A DNA stretch of 6,666 bases from Anaerolineae bacterium (GCA_016926985.1 JAFGNO010000127.1:1-6666); one strand, 5' to 3'. Positions 1 through 6,529 are shown, counted from the stretch's first letter. Notes: generated by a model from the letters alone, not told the origin. Program-made: numbers and translations.

Positions 1-520
1 GGGATGCAACGGCAGGAAGGGTGGTGGTGGGCGTTGGTGCAAGCGGCACACGCGTCGGCTGGATATAGCCCTGTGGCGTTGGGAATGCAGTTTCATCTGT
101 GGGTTCGGGAAGCTCAGTCGGGGTCGGCGAGGGGGTAGGGGCGAGTGTGTCCAGCAGCAGCAACGCATCCTCCCGATTATTGCTTGCGGCAGGTGTGGGG
201 ACCAACTCATCCACCTCGATCTCAAAAATCATCTGAGCGATGCGTTCTGGTGCATAGGCCATGATGTAGCGATCTGGAACAAACCAGCGGATGGCAGGGA
301 GCCATAACCGGGCGAAAGCAATCAGCGCCAAAACAACAATCATACCAAACAGTAGGGCCCAAATTGTGAGTTGTTGCCGCTGGCGGGAGTGCGATTCCTG
401 GCGGAGCAGCTGTGGGATGTCTTTCTGCCCGAATCCATTTCTGCCCCGTCTGGATCGCCCTGTAAGGCGGCGGGTGGCTTTAGGATAGTGACCTTTGTGT
501 TTTGTATTGAATAATCCCAT
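1..520 (-). CDS. Membrane-anchored protein with Pro/Thr-rich spacer (3' part outside window)
   Basis: An open frame runs from ATG at 520 off the left edge, giving 173 visible codons and no stop. An in-frame TAG at 527-529 lies three codons upstream, so this is the first possible ATG; I see no good Shine-Dalgarno sequence. The N-terminus is strongly basic (residues 1-50, rich in Arg, Lys and Gln). One hydrophobic segment follows at about residues 51-74 (LTIWALLFGMIVVLALIAFA). Next come about 35 ordinary residues, and from about 108 a low-complexity Pro/Thr stretch (APTPSPTPTELPEP, later APTPTTTLP). The layout suggests a cytoplasmic N-terminus, one membrane anchor, and an extracytoplasmic spacer leading to a domain beyond the window. 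Such spacers are common in surface proteins of Chloroflexota. A C39-like peptidase or another cell-wall enzyme is possible at the C-terminus, but that is a guess because the domain is not visible. The gene lies 86 bases downstream of the lyase gene on the same strand. Confidence 0.8.
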   Translation of the reverse strand, partial: MGLFNTKHKGHYPKATRRLTGRSRRGRNGFGQKDIPQLLRQESHSRQRQQLTIWALLFGMIVVLALIAFARLWLPAIRWFVPDRYIMAYAPERIAQMIFEIEVDELVPTPAASNNREDALLLLDTLAPTPSPTPTELPEPTDETAFPTPQGYIQPTRVPLAPTPTTTLPAVAS

Positions 521-606
521 AAGCAGCTAAACAGATATCCTTATTCTGACTTTCGATGGTGAGTCTACCCTATGTCAGCAGGTGTATCCCACTGAATATC
601 CTCCGC

Positions 607-1986
607 TCAGGCAATAATCTCGAAATCTGCCGTAAAATGCCGGAGTAGTTTGGGCTCTTTGACGATGCGTATGCCTTTCAGGGCATCTTTCTGCCGGGTG
701 ATTTCGCTAAAAGTGCTTATAACAAAGTCCATGTGGCTGCGCGTGTACACGCGACGCGGGATCGCCAGTCTCACCAGCTCAAGCGGGGGGTATTGGATCT
801 CGCCGGTTTCCTGATCGGTATAAGCAAATGCCACACTTCCCAGCTCAACTGCCCGGATGCCGCCTGCCTGGTACAGTGCAATTGTGAGGGCCTGTCCGGG
901 GTACTCCTCGCGTGGAATGTGGGGCAGGTAAGCTCCGGCATCCACGTAGATCGCATGGCCGCCCGGTGGTTGAACGATGGGGACTCCTGCAGCCAGCAGG
1001 CCCTCTCCAAGATAAGCAGTCTGGGCCAACCGATATGCCAGGTAGTCTGCATCAAGACCCTCATACAAACCACGGGCAATGGCTTCCAAATCGCGCCCGG
1101 CCAGTCCTCCGTAAGTAGGAAATCCTTCTCGAAGGATCAGTTCCTGTTTGACCGCCTCAAAGAGCGTCCCGTCGTTCATGCACAGGAATCCGCCAATATT
1201 GACCAGCGCGTCTTTTTTCGCGCTCATTGTACAGCCATCTGCCAGGCTGAAGACTTCCCTGGCGATATCAATGACTGGCCTGTCGCCTTGCCCTGTTTCC
1301 CGGAGCTTAATGAAGTACGCGTTTTCAGCATATCGGCAGGCATCGATGAAAAAGGGGATTCCGTAATGGCGGTAGACCCGCGATACCTCCCGGATATTCG
1401 CCAGTGAGGCCGGCTGCCCCCCGCCCGTATTATTGGTCAGTGTGATCATCCCAAAAGGGATGCGCTCACGATCGGTGCTCTGGATGAAAGATTCCAGTTT
1501 GGCGATATCCATATTGCCTTTGAAGGGATATGTTGAGGAAGGGATCGCCGCTTCATCGATGACGAGGTCAATCGGATGGCCTCCTGCGGCCCGGATATTG
1601 GCCCCGGTTGTATCAAAATGAGCATTATTGGGCACCATATCACCCGCCTTGACCAGCGTATTGCAAAGGATGTTCTCTGCGGCCCGGCCCTGGTGTGTTG
1701 GGACCCAGTGCTTGAATCCAAATATATCTGTGATAGCTGCCTGCAAGTTATAGAAATTCTTCGCGCCGGCGTAAGACTCGTCGCCTTGCATGATTCCTGC
1801 CCACTGGCCGTCGCTCATCGCTCCTGTTCCGCTGTCGGTCAGCAAGTCAATATAGATAGTCTCTGCTGCCAGCTTGAACACGTTATAACCAGCCTCAGCC
1901 AGAAGGCGTTCCCGTTCTTCTCTGGTCGTTTGCCGGATGGGCTCCACAACTTTGATGCGGAATGGTTCGGCAGGGTAAGTTGGCAT
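607..1986 (-). CDS. tnaA: Tryptophanase-type PLP-dependent beta-eliminating lyase
   Basis: Predicted cytoplasmic PLP enzyme converting L-tryptophan to indole, pyruvate and ammonia. The 459 residues match the usual length of tryptophanase and tyrosine phenol-lyase (TPL). The chosen ATG at 1986 gives MPTYPAEPFRIKV, which aligns with known family N-termini; it has AGGAG six bases upstream, whereas a start at 2064 would add 26 unsupported residues. Visible motifs are IDLLTDSGTGAMSD (46-59), THQGRAAE (97-104, Arg101), NTGGGQP (186-192), FIDACRYAENAYFIK (213-227, with Asp215 and Arg218 expected to contact PLP) and MSAKKDA (254-260, Lys258 the expected Schiff-base lysine). Three specificity positions are of tryptophanase type: Asp125 in HFDTT (TPL has Thr), Leu382 in AVELG (TPL has Arg) and His450 in LRHFTA (TPL has Phe). 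Other stretches such as MSDGQWAG and NIGGFLCMND resemble TPL more. No permease gene or Trp-containing leader peptide is visible nearby. Family certain; tryptophan as substrate likely. Confidence 0.93.
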   Translation of the reverse strand: MPTYPAEPFRIKVVEPIRQTTREERERLLAEAGYNVFKLAAETIYIDLLTDSGTGAMSDGQWAGIMQGDESYAGAKNFYNLQAAITDIFGFKHWVPTHQGRAAENILCNTLVKAGDMVPNNAHFDTTGANIRAAGGHPIDLVIDEAAIPSSTYPFKGNMDIAKLESFIQSTDRERIPFGMITLTNNTGGGQPASLANIREVSRVYRHYGIPFFIDACRYAENAYFIKLRETGQGDRPVIDIAREVFSLADGCTMSAKKDALVNIGGFLCMNDGTLFEAVKQELILREGFPTYGGLAGRDLEAIARGLYEGLDADYLAYRLAQTAYLGEGLLAAGVPIVQPPGGHAIYVDAGAYLPHIPREEYPGQALTIALYQAGGIRAVELGSVAFAYTDQETGEIQYPPLELVRLAIPRRVYTRSHMDFVISTFSEITRQKDALKGIRIVKEPKLLRHFTADFEIIA

Positions 1987-1992
1987 GTGATT

Positions 1993-1997
1993 CTCCT
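1993..1997 (-). promoter_or_regulatory. Ribosome binding site of the tryptophanase-type gene
   Basis: AGGAG on the minus strand with a six-base gap to the ATG at 1986. It decides the start: this ATG gives the N-terminus expected for the family, while the upstream ATG at 2064 has no comparable site. I found no convincing -35/-10 pair for this gene in 1987-2258. A CATAAT at 2071-2076 (minus) lacks a matching -35. Confidence 0.75.
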
Positions 1998-2121
1998 GAT
2001 ATGTTCTGGCATCTATTTCATACAGTATGGTACCAGCTATCTGCAGGTTTATGAAAACATTCATGGGTAGATTATGATGGTTACTACCCTGGCAGCGATA
2101 GGAAATCGAAAAGTGGGATCA

Positions 2122-2150
2122 ATGACAAGTGTCCTGAATCGTGTTAAAAT
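2122..2150 (+). promoter_or_regulatory. Sigma-70-type promoter of the EF-G-like gene, with extended -10
   Basis: The -35 ATGACA (2122-2127) and -10 TAAAAT (2145-2150) each match five of six consensus bases, with an optimal 17-base spacer. A TG one base before the -10 (2142-2143) adds an extended -10 element. Transcription would start near 2157, leaving a leader of about 100 bases before the ATG at 2259. Its place in the divergent region upstream of the GTPase gene supports the call. Confidence 0.65.
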
Positions 2151-2243
2151 CTGCCCGCCTGACTAATATCTCTGTCTGGACGATGCTTGTGCAGCCACTT
2201 TGACCCAGCAAGAAGTACCAGGCATAACATTCCTGCCACCACC

Positions 2244-2249
2244 GGAGGG
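2244..2249 (+). promoter_or_regulatory. Ribosome binding site of the EF-G-like gene
   Basis: GGAGGG with nine bases before the ATG at 2259. It favours this ATG over the in-frame TTG at 2187, which would add 24 residues lacking similarity to any EF-G N-terminus. Confidence 0.7.
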
Positions 2250-2258
2250 CAATCCGCT

Positions 2259-4325
2259 ATGAAAGTCTATGGAACAAACGACCTGCGCAATATTGCGCTT
2301 ATTTCCCATCAGGGAGCTGGTAAAACGTCTCTAGTTGAGGCGATGTTGTTTAATCTGGGTGTCATAAACCGGATGGGAGATGTTCAACAGGGCACCACAG
2401 TTTCTGACTACGACGATGAAGAAATCCGTCGTGGACTATCGCTGAGCACAACGCTGATTGCTGTTGAAAAAGACGGTTTGAAGCTCAACCTGCTGGACAC
2501 ACCGGGCTATACCGATTTCCAGGGCGATGTGAAGAACGCTGTCCGCGTATCGGATACTGCTGTTCTCCTGATTGATGCCAGCTCAGGGGTTGAAGTTGGC
2601 TCTGAACTGTACTGGAATGACGCCATCGAGAACGACCTGCCTGTGGTGGTTGTGCTGAGCAAGATGGACAGGGATAACGTGCGCCCTGAAAATATCGTCG
2701 CTCGACTCCATGAGGTGATGGGCGTACGAATGGTGCCGGTTCAGGTGCCGATTTTTGAGCAGGGTAATTTTGTTGGCGTTGTTGACCTGCTTTCCATGAA
2801 AGCCTATCGCGGTAATGCAAAGCCTGCTGCGGATATTCCCGCCGATCTTTCAGATGCAATTGAAGTGGCCCGTATGGAATTGATCGAGTCTGCCGCCGAA
2901 TCCGAAGACTCGCTGCTGGAGAAGTACTTCGAAGTAGGTGAGTTAACAGACGAGGAACTCTGGCAGGGTATGATTGCCGGAATGCGGACTCGTACCTTTG
3001 TCCCCGTTCTCTACACGTCTGGAACAGCCAATCAGGGCGTGGTTGCACTTGTTGATTTTCTTTCCAGGGTGGCCCCGTCTCCGGCAGAACGGATACAGTT
3101 GTTTTCGGGCACAAAAGCGGGGGAAACTGTAGAGCTATCTGCCAGTGACAGCGGTCCTCTGGTCCTCTACGTTTTCAAGTCAACAGCAGACCCGTTTGTC
3201 GGCAGCCTAACCTATTTCAGGATTGTATCTGGTAGTCTGAAAGCAGACGCGCGTTATTTCAACCACAATCAGGGCGAGGAAGAGCGATTTGGGTCGCTGC
3301 TGGCCATGCGTGGTAAAGAGCAGTTTCCGATAGACACCATGCATGCTGGCGATATTGGCGCCATAGCAAAACTCAGTAAGACGGTAACCGGCGATACGTT
3401 AGGGGATAAGGGAACACCGATCATTCTATCACAGCCCGAATTTCCTGTGCCGGTCTATTCAGTTGCTGTGCTTCCTGCGACCCAGGCTGACTCAGCCAAA
3501 ATGGGTCCCACGTTGACCCGTCTTTGCGCTGAGGATACTACTCTCCAGTGGAGGCAGGATAAGGCGACAAGAGAGGCTGTCCTTGAAGGGATGGGGGATG
3601 TCCATGTGGATGTCGCTGTTAAACGGGCCGCTCAGCTTGGCGTCAACCTGACCACGGCGATACCAAAGGTTCCCTATCAGGAAACTGTCTCCAAAACCTA
3701 TGCCACCGAGTATCGGCATAAGAAGCAGTCTGGGGGAGCTGGTCAATTTGCTGAAGTACATCTCCGTGTCGAGCCGCTTGGTTCCGGGGAAGGGTTTGAG
3801 TTTGTTTCAGAGGTAGTTGGCGGAGCGATCTCTTCCTCTTACCTGCCTTCGGTTGAAAAAGGGATCAAGAGCGTGATGGATACCGGTGTGATTGCTGGCT
3901 ACCCCGTTGTGGATGTGAAAGCAGTGGTTTATGACGGGAAGGAACACCCGGTAGACTCAAAGGATATCGCCTTCCAGATTGCAGGCCGCGAGGTATTCAA
4001 AAAGGCATTTGCTGGTGCTGGCCCTGTGCTGCTTGAACCCATTATGAACATCCGGATAACCGTGCCAGAAGCCAATATGGGTGACGTGATTGGCGACTTG
4101 AGTTCGCGCCGGGGGCAGGTCCAGGGTACTGAATCGCTTCCCGGTCGTATAGTTGTGATAGCCCAGGTCCCTCACGCCGAGATGCTCCGTTACAGCAATG
4201 ATCTGCGTTCCTTTACTCAGGGGCGTGGTGTATACACCATGGAGTTTTCCCATTATCAGCCGGTGCCGGCTCATATTCAGGAAGAGATCATCGCAAAGGC
4301 TAAAATTGCGGCAGAAGAAGAGTAA
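2259..4325 (+). CDS. Elongation factor G-like translational GTPase (EF-G2 group)
   Basis: A 688-residue protein, close to normal EF-G length, with the full EF-G domain order: G domain (about 8-275), domain II (about 298-392), domain III (about 397-470), domain IV (about 472-590) and domain V (about 591-670). G1 is SHQGAGKTS (16-24), switch I contains RRGLSLSTT (57-65), G3 is DTPGYTDF (80-87), G4 is SKMD (134-137) and G5 is at about SG (254-255). Canonical EF-G has DTPGH, NKMD and SA, so the switch II His is Tyr and the G4 Asn is Ser. Other family motifs include KQSGGAGQF (489-497), GDVIGDLSSRRGQ (608-620) and TQGRG (653-657). EF-G moves tRNA and mRNA through the ribosome; paralogues of this group are poorly defined and may act in ribosome recycling, stress or other ribosome-linked steps. 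No ribosomal protein, tuf or rps genes flank it, which argues against the housekeeping fusA locus. The gene is monocistronic: its own promoter lies upstream and a strong terminator follows the stop by 19 bases. EF-G-like family certain; exact role unknown. Confidence 0.95.
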   Translation: MKVYGTNDLRNIALISHQGAGKTSLVEAMLFNLGVINRMGDVQQGTTVSDYDDEEIRRGLSLSTTLIAVEKDGLKLNLLDTPGYTDFQGDVKNAVRVSDTAVLLIDASSGVEVGSELYWNDAIENDLPVVVVLSKMDRDNVRPENIVARLHEVMGVRMVPVQVPIFEQGNFVGVVDLLSMKAYRGNAKPAADIPADLSDAIEVARMELIESAAESEDSLLEKYFEVGELTDEELWQGMIAGMRTRTFVPVLYTSGTANQGVVALVDFLSRVAPSPAERIQLFSGTKAGETVELSASDSGPLVLYVFKSTADPFVGSLTYFRIVSGSLKADARYFNHNQGEEERFGSLLAMRGKEQFPIDTMHAGDIGAIAKLSKTVTGDTLGDKGTPIILSQPEFPVPVYSVAVLPATQADSAKMGPTLTRLCAEDTTLQWRQDKATREAVLEGMGDVHVDVAVKRAAQLGVNLTTAIPKVPYQETVSKTYATEYRHKKQSGGAGQFAEVHLRVEPLGSGEGFEFVSEVVGGAISSSYLPSVEKGIKSVMDTGVIAGYPVVDVKAVVYDGKEHPVDSKDIAFQIAGREVFKKAFAGAGPVLLEPIMNIRITVPEANMGDVIGDLSSRRGQVQGTESLPGRIVVIAQVPHAEMLRYSNDLRSFTQGRGVYTMEFSHYQPVPAHIQEEIIAKAKIAAEEE

Positions 4326-4344
4326 TGCCGCAGCAGATGGAATC

Positions 4345-4375
4345 AAAACCGGCCCTGTTTTTGGGCCGGTTTTTT
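4345..4375 (+). terminator. Rho-independent terminator between convergent genes, probably bidirectional
   Basis: A perfect 11-bp stem pairs 4345-4355 (AAAACCGGCCC) with 4363-4373, around a seven-base loop, and six T residues end the plus-strand copy (4370-4375). On the minus strand the same hairpin ends in TTTT, so it can also stop the convergent TPR operon, whose stop codon is at 4388-4390. It lies in the 62-base gap between the two stop codons. Confidence 0.92.
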
Positions 4376-4387
4376 GACTCCACTGCT

Positions 4388-4924
4388 TTAGAAACCCGGC
4401 AGATTCATGCGCAGCTTGAGGAGGCTGCGCGCACGCTTCTGTCTGGGAGTCGGGTTTTTGATGAGCAGAAGGCCGCGTTCGTACTTGCCCAGTCCCTGCT
4501 TGCGCTTCCCCTCACGGAAGAGCAGCAAGCCAAGCGATAATAGAATCTCGCCAAGACGATCGTTGTCCCCCAGGTCTTCAAAGATGCTGGCTGCTTGCTC
4601 GTAGGTGATTATTGCGTGGTCAGTCTGGTCGATCTGACTGTAAAGCGCCGCAAGGTTGCCCAGGGTCTGTGCTTCCTGGCTTCTCTCTCCTGTTGCGGCA
4701 AAGGCGTCCAGCGCCTGTTTCAGGGCTTTTACAGCTTCTTCGTATTTGCCCTGGAGTCGGTAGATCACGCCTATATTGTTGAGCATTTCAGCTGAATCTA
4801 ACGGGCTCTCGCTGTTGCTGAATGCCTGGTGCGCTTTCTCAAACTCCGCAAGTGCCTCATTATAGGCGCCATCTTTGAACAGGCGCAGTCCAGTCTCTTT
4901 GTGTGTCTGGCCTTCCGTTGTCAT
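4388..4924 (-). CDS. Small tetratricopeptide-repeat (TPR) protein
   Basis: A soluble 178-residue protein built almost wholly of about four TPR units: roughly residues 8-38, 45-79, 85-118 and 125-158. Typical TPR positions are visible, e.g. NNIGVIYRLQGKYEEAVKAL (49-68) and GNLAALYSQIDQTDHAI (89-105). TPRs form helical scaffolds that bind protein partners; no catalytic motif, signal peptide or membrane segment is present, so it is probably a cytoplasmic adaptor. The ATG at 4924 is preferred: GGGTG stands six bases upstream and can pair with the 16S rRNA tail, while an in-frame GTG at 4933 has no such site. It begins only 17 bases after the stop of the HTH gene, so the two are probably co-transcribed. 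The C-terminus is basic (RQKRARSLLKLR, 161-172). The partner and process are unknown. Confidence 0.88.
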   Translation of the reverse strand: MTTEGQTHKETGLRLFKDGAYNEALAEFEKAHQAFSNSESPLDSAEMLNNIGVIYRLQGKYEEAVKALKQALDAFAATGERSQEAQTLGNLAALYSQIDQTDHAIITYEQAASIFEDLGDNDRLGEILLSLGLLLFREGKRKQGLGKYERGLLLIKNPTPRQKRARSLLKLRMNLPGF

Positions 4925-4941
4925 TATCAACACCCGTGGCG

Positions 4942-5691
4942 CTATAAAGTGATATCCAGAATACTCTCGGCGATTGTTCGTAGCTTGCCAACTTCCATCT
5001 GGCTCAGCCGCACAGCCAGTTCAAGGTAGCTTCTATTGATTGGTTTAAGGATAAACGCTCTCAGATCCGCGGGGAGGCTGGAAAACGCCTCATAGTCTTC
5101 CTGGGCCTGCAGCCACGTCCCCACAGCGCCGTGGCTTTCAGAAACACTGTCCAGGCCTGATTTGGCGCCATACATAAGCAGTTCGAGTTCGGTTACTGGA
5201 ATATCAATCTCGCCCGCCTCTACTGCCCTGATCCGGCTGGCATCAATTCCGGTATTGTCAGCAACCGCCTCAATGGTCAATTCCTTGTCCTCGCGCACTT
5301 TCATTACCTGGACGCCGATGATGCGGGTCCGGAGTGTCATCATTTCCGGAATGCGCTTCTCTACATCAGCTTCCTGCCGTCTGGTGGCCAGTGTTTCTCC
5401 TGACCAGAAATGGTTGAGTGGCACATTGAAGAAGTAGGCAAGCACTTCAAGCTGGGGAAGTGTAGGCGAGCGGTCGCCTGCCTCAAACGAGGCATACTGA
5501 TCCTCTCCTATGCCCAAAAGCCGGGCACATTCTGCCGGGGTGCGTGCTGAAGAGGCCCGCGCATCCTTCAGCAGTGTGCCGATAATGCGGTCTTTAATTT
5601 GCAGCCTTTCCAGCCTTGCCTCTTCTGGAGACAACTGCCCAACGGCCATTCGCTCACGCAGACGCCGGATATCTTCTAATCTTCTGCCCAT
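4942..5691 (-). CDS. Transcriptional regulator with two XRE-type helix-turn-helix domains
   Basis: A 249-residue protein. A charged N-terminal helix (about 1-35) precedes a Cro/C1-type HTH at about 37-95, where LLGIGEDQYASFEAGDRSPT (58-77) has the typical recognition-helix and following-loop pattern. A second HTH-like unit follows at about 124-178 (VADNTGIDASRIRAVEAGEI, 143-162). The C-terminal 60 residues carry no motif I recognise and may form an oligomerisation or sensing region. No membrane segment is seen. ATG 5691 is chosen; AGGG lies eight bases upstream. A near-consensus promoter lies about 60 bases upstream, and the TPR gene follows within 17 bases, so the two form an operon. The tandem HTH could let one chain bind two half-sites. 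It may control its own promoter and the divergent FHA gene, which is inference from position. The second HTH is more diverged than the first and could have lost DNA binding. Confidence 0.9.
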   Translation of the reverse strand: MGRRLEDIRRLRERMAVGQLSPEEARLERLQIKDRIIGTLLKDARASSARTPAECARLLGIGEDQYASFEAGDRSPTLPQLEVLAYFFNVPLNHFWSGETLATRRQEADVEKRIPEMMTLRTRIIGVQVMKVREDKELTIEAVADNTGIDASRIRAVEAGEIDIPVTELELLMYGAKSGLDSVSESHGAVGTWLQAQEDYEAFSSLPADLRAFILKPINRSYLELAVRLSQMEVGKLRTIAESILDITL

Positions 5692-5750
5692 GATTTCGCC
5701 CTGTTTCTGTGTAGATTTAACGGCAACATGCTATATGATGCTTCGACGGC

Positions 5751-5779
5751 ATTATAGATGTCTACAGATGAATAGTCAA
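5751..5779 (-). promoter_or_regulatory. Near-consensus sigma-70 promoter of the HTH-TPR operon
   Basis: On the minus strand, -35 TTGACT (5774-5779, five of six matches) and -10 TATAAT (5751-5756, perfect) are separated by exactly 17 bases. Start of transcription would be near 5744, giving a leader of about 50 bases before ATG 5691. A short palindrome-like TAGACATCTA lies in the spacer (5755-5764) and could be part of an operator. This is the strongest promoter sequence in the window. Confidence 0.8.
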
Positions 5780-5857
5780 CTCACAGGCTCAGCTGAACGG
5801 CATGCGGGATGTGCTGGCTTGATGAGTCTGTTTCTTGCACATAAAGGCAAATGGATG

Positions 5858-5873
5858 TACAAATATATTTGTA
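5858..5873. promoter_or_regulatory. 16-bp perfect palindrome, candidate operator
   Basis: TACAAATATATTTGTA is a perfect, AT-rich inverted repeat without spacer, about 20 bases upstream of the candidate -35 of the FHA gene and about 80 bases upstream of the HTH operon -35. It has no run of T and is not followed by a gene end, so it does not look like a terminator. A dimeric regulator site is the simplest reading; the HTH protein encoded next door is an obvious but untested candidate. Confidence 0.45.
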
Positions 5874-5893
5874 GGTAATTGGTTTGCCCGCGA

Positions 5894-5922
5894 TTGAAAT
5901 CTGGTTTTACTGTCAGTTTACT
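5894..5922 (+). promoter_or_regulatory. Candidate promoter of the FHA gene
   Basis: -35 TTGAAA (5894-5899, five of six matches) with TTTACT at 5917-5922 after 17 bases (four of six matches). TACTAT at 5919-5924 is an alternative -10 with a 19-base gap. A start near 5929 would leave a very short leader before GTG 5942. The -10 is weak, which would suit a gene needing an activator. Confidence 0.35.
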
Positions 5923-5941
5923 ATAGGTACAAAGGGTTATT

Positions 5942-6499
5942 GTGGTAACAAAACCGCTCAACAAACCCAAACAACCATTTCCTGATGATAGTGAGTTTGG
6001 GGACATTGATTTTGCTGCAGCAATTATGCCGGCGGAGGAGTCCGTTTTTGACGAACCCCCGCCGGATATTACGCCCGGTCAGGCAGGCCCTGCCTGGCGA
6101 ATCCTTTTTAAACTGGCCTCTCCACTTGGCCAAACAGTAGGTCTGGATATCTGGCGGGTGACAGTGCTGGGGCGGGCCGACCCAATGAGCGCGTTTCGCC
6201 CGGATCTTGACTATGGGCCATTTGGCGCCATGCGACATGGTGTATCACGGCGGCATGCCTTGATACGCCCTGGTGACAATGCCCTCTATCTGATCGACCA
6301 GAATTCCACAAATGGCACCTGGGTCAACGGACAGCGGCTTGTCGCAGGACGTCCTTACATGCTGGCAGATGGCGATGCAATTGAGCTGGGAGCCCTGGCT
6401 ATGAAGCTGATGATTGTTCAATCGCCTGTAGAAGGCCTTGGACAGCAGCAGGAGAAACCAAGGCGCATGAGAGGGAAGCGCTTCAGGTTTTTTGGATAG
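5942..6499 (+). CDS. FHA-domain protein (phosphothreonine-binding adaptor)
   Basis: A 185-residue soluble protein. Residues 1-50 are acidic and Pro-rich and look disordered. An FHA domain spans about 72-160, with the conserved Gly-Arg (77-78), GVSRRHA (100-106, Ser102, Arg103 and His105) and NSTNGTWVNG (121-130), the positions that in known FHA domains shape the phosphothreonine pocket. FHA domains bind phosphothreonine in partner proteins, usually substrates of Ser/Thr kinases. The C-terminal tail is basic (KPRRMRGKRFRFF, 172-184) and might contact nucleic acid or membrane. The start is GTG 5942: an in-frame TAG at 5924-5926 limits the frame, and AAAGGG (5931-5936) lies five bases upstream. 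It is divergent from the HTH-TPR operon. No kinase or phosphatase is visible here, so its partner is unknown. Confidence is high for the domain and low for the process. Confidence 0.92.
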   Translation: MVTKPLNKPKQPFPDDSEFGDIDFAAAIMPAEESVFDEPPPDITPGQAGPAWRILFKLASPLGQTVGLDIWRVTVLGRADPMSAFRPDLDYGPFGAMRHGVSRRHALIRPGDNALYLIDQNSTNGTWVNGQRLVAGRPYMLADGDAIELGALAMKLMIVQSPVEGLGQQQEKPRRMRGKRFRFFG

Positions 6500-6529
6500 C
6501 GGCTGACAGGGAACCAATGGACCTGATAA

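Noticed and set aside
521..606. Search for a terminator or promoter between the lyase stop and the partial membrane-protein gene
   Set aside because: No stable hairpin with a T run and no acceptable -35/-10 pair on the minus strand. GGAGG near the lyase stop is followed only by a frame of five codons from GTG.
733..1407. Long plus-strand open frame (224 codons) antisense to the lyase gene
   Set aside because: It lies entirely within a well-supported conserved enzyme gene, has no recognisable domain and shows a composition expected from reading the opposite strand.
1987..2064. 26-residue N-terminal extension of the lyase from ATG 2064
   Set aside because: No ribosome binding site of quality and no similarity to the family N-terminus, whereas ATG 1986 has AGGAG and matches it.
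1576..2070. Plus-strand open frame of 164 codons overlapping the 5' half of the lyase gene
   Set aside because: Antisense to conserved active-site coding sequence, Cys- and Ser-rich without motif, and no ribosome binding site worth noting.
2152..2251. Pairing of TGCCCGCC (2152-2159) with the Shine-Dalgarno segment GGAGGGCA (2244-2251) as a translational switch
   Set aside because: One mismatch, and the predicted transcript start near 2157 would cut off most of the upstream half.
2187..2258. 24-residue N-terminal extension of the EF-G-like protein from TTG 2187
   Set aside because: EF-G proteins begin just before the G1 motif, and ATG 2259 with GGAGGG gives exactly that.
2485..3114. Minus-strand open frame of 209 codons inside the EF-G-like gene
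   Set aside because: Rich in Arg, Pro, Gln and Ser with no domain, as expected for a reverse-frame shadow of a conserved gene.
4325..4540. Plus-strand 71-codon frame whose ATG overlaps the EF-G-like stop (TAATG), suggesting translational coupling
   Set aside because: Its first codons run through the terminator hairpin at 4345-4375 and the rest is antisense to the TPR gene; both overlapping features are much better supported.
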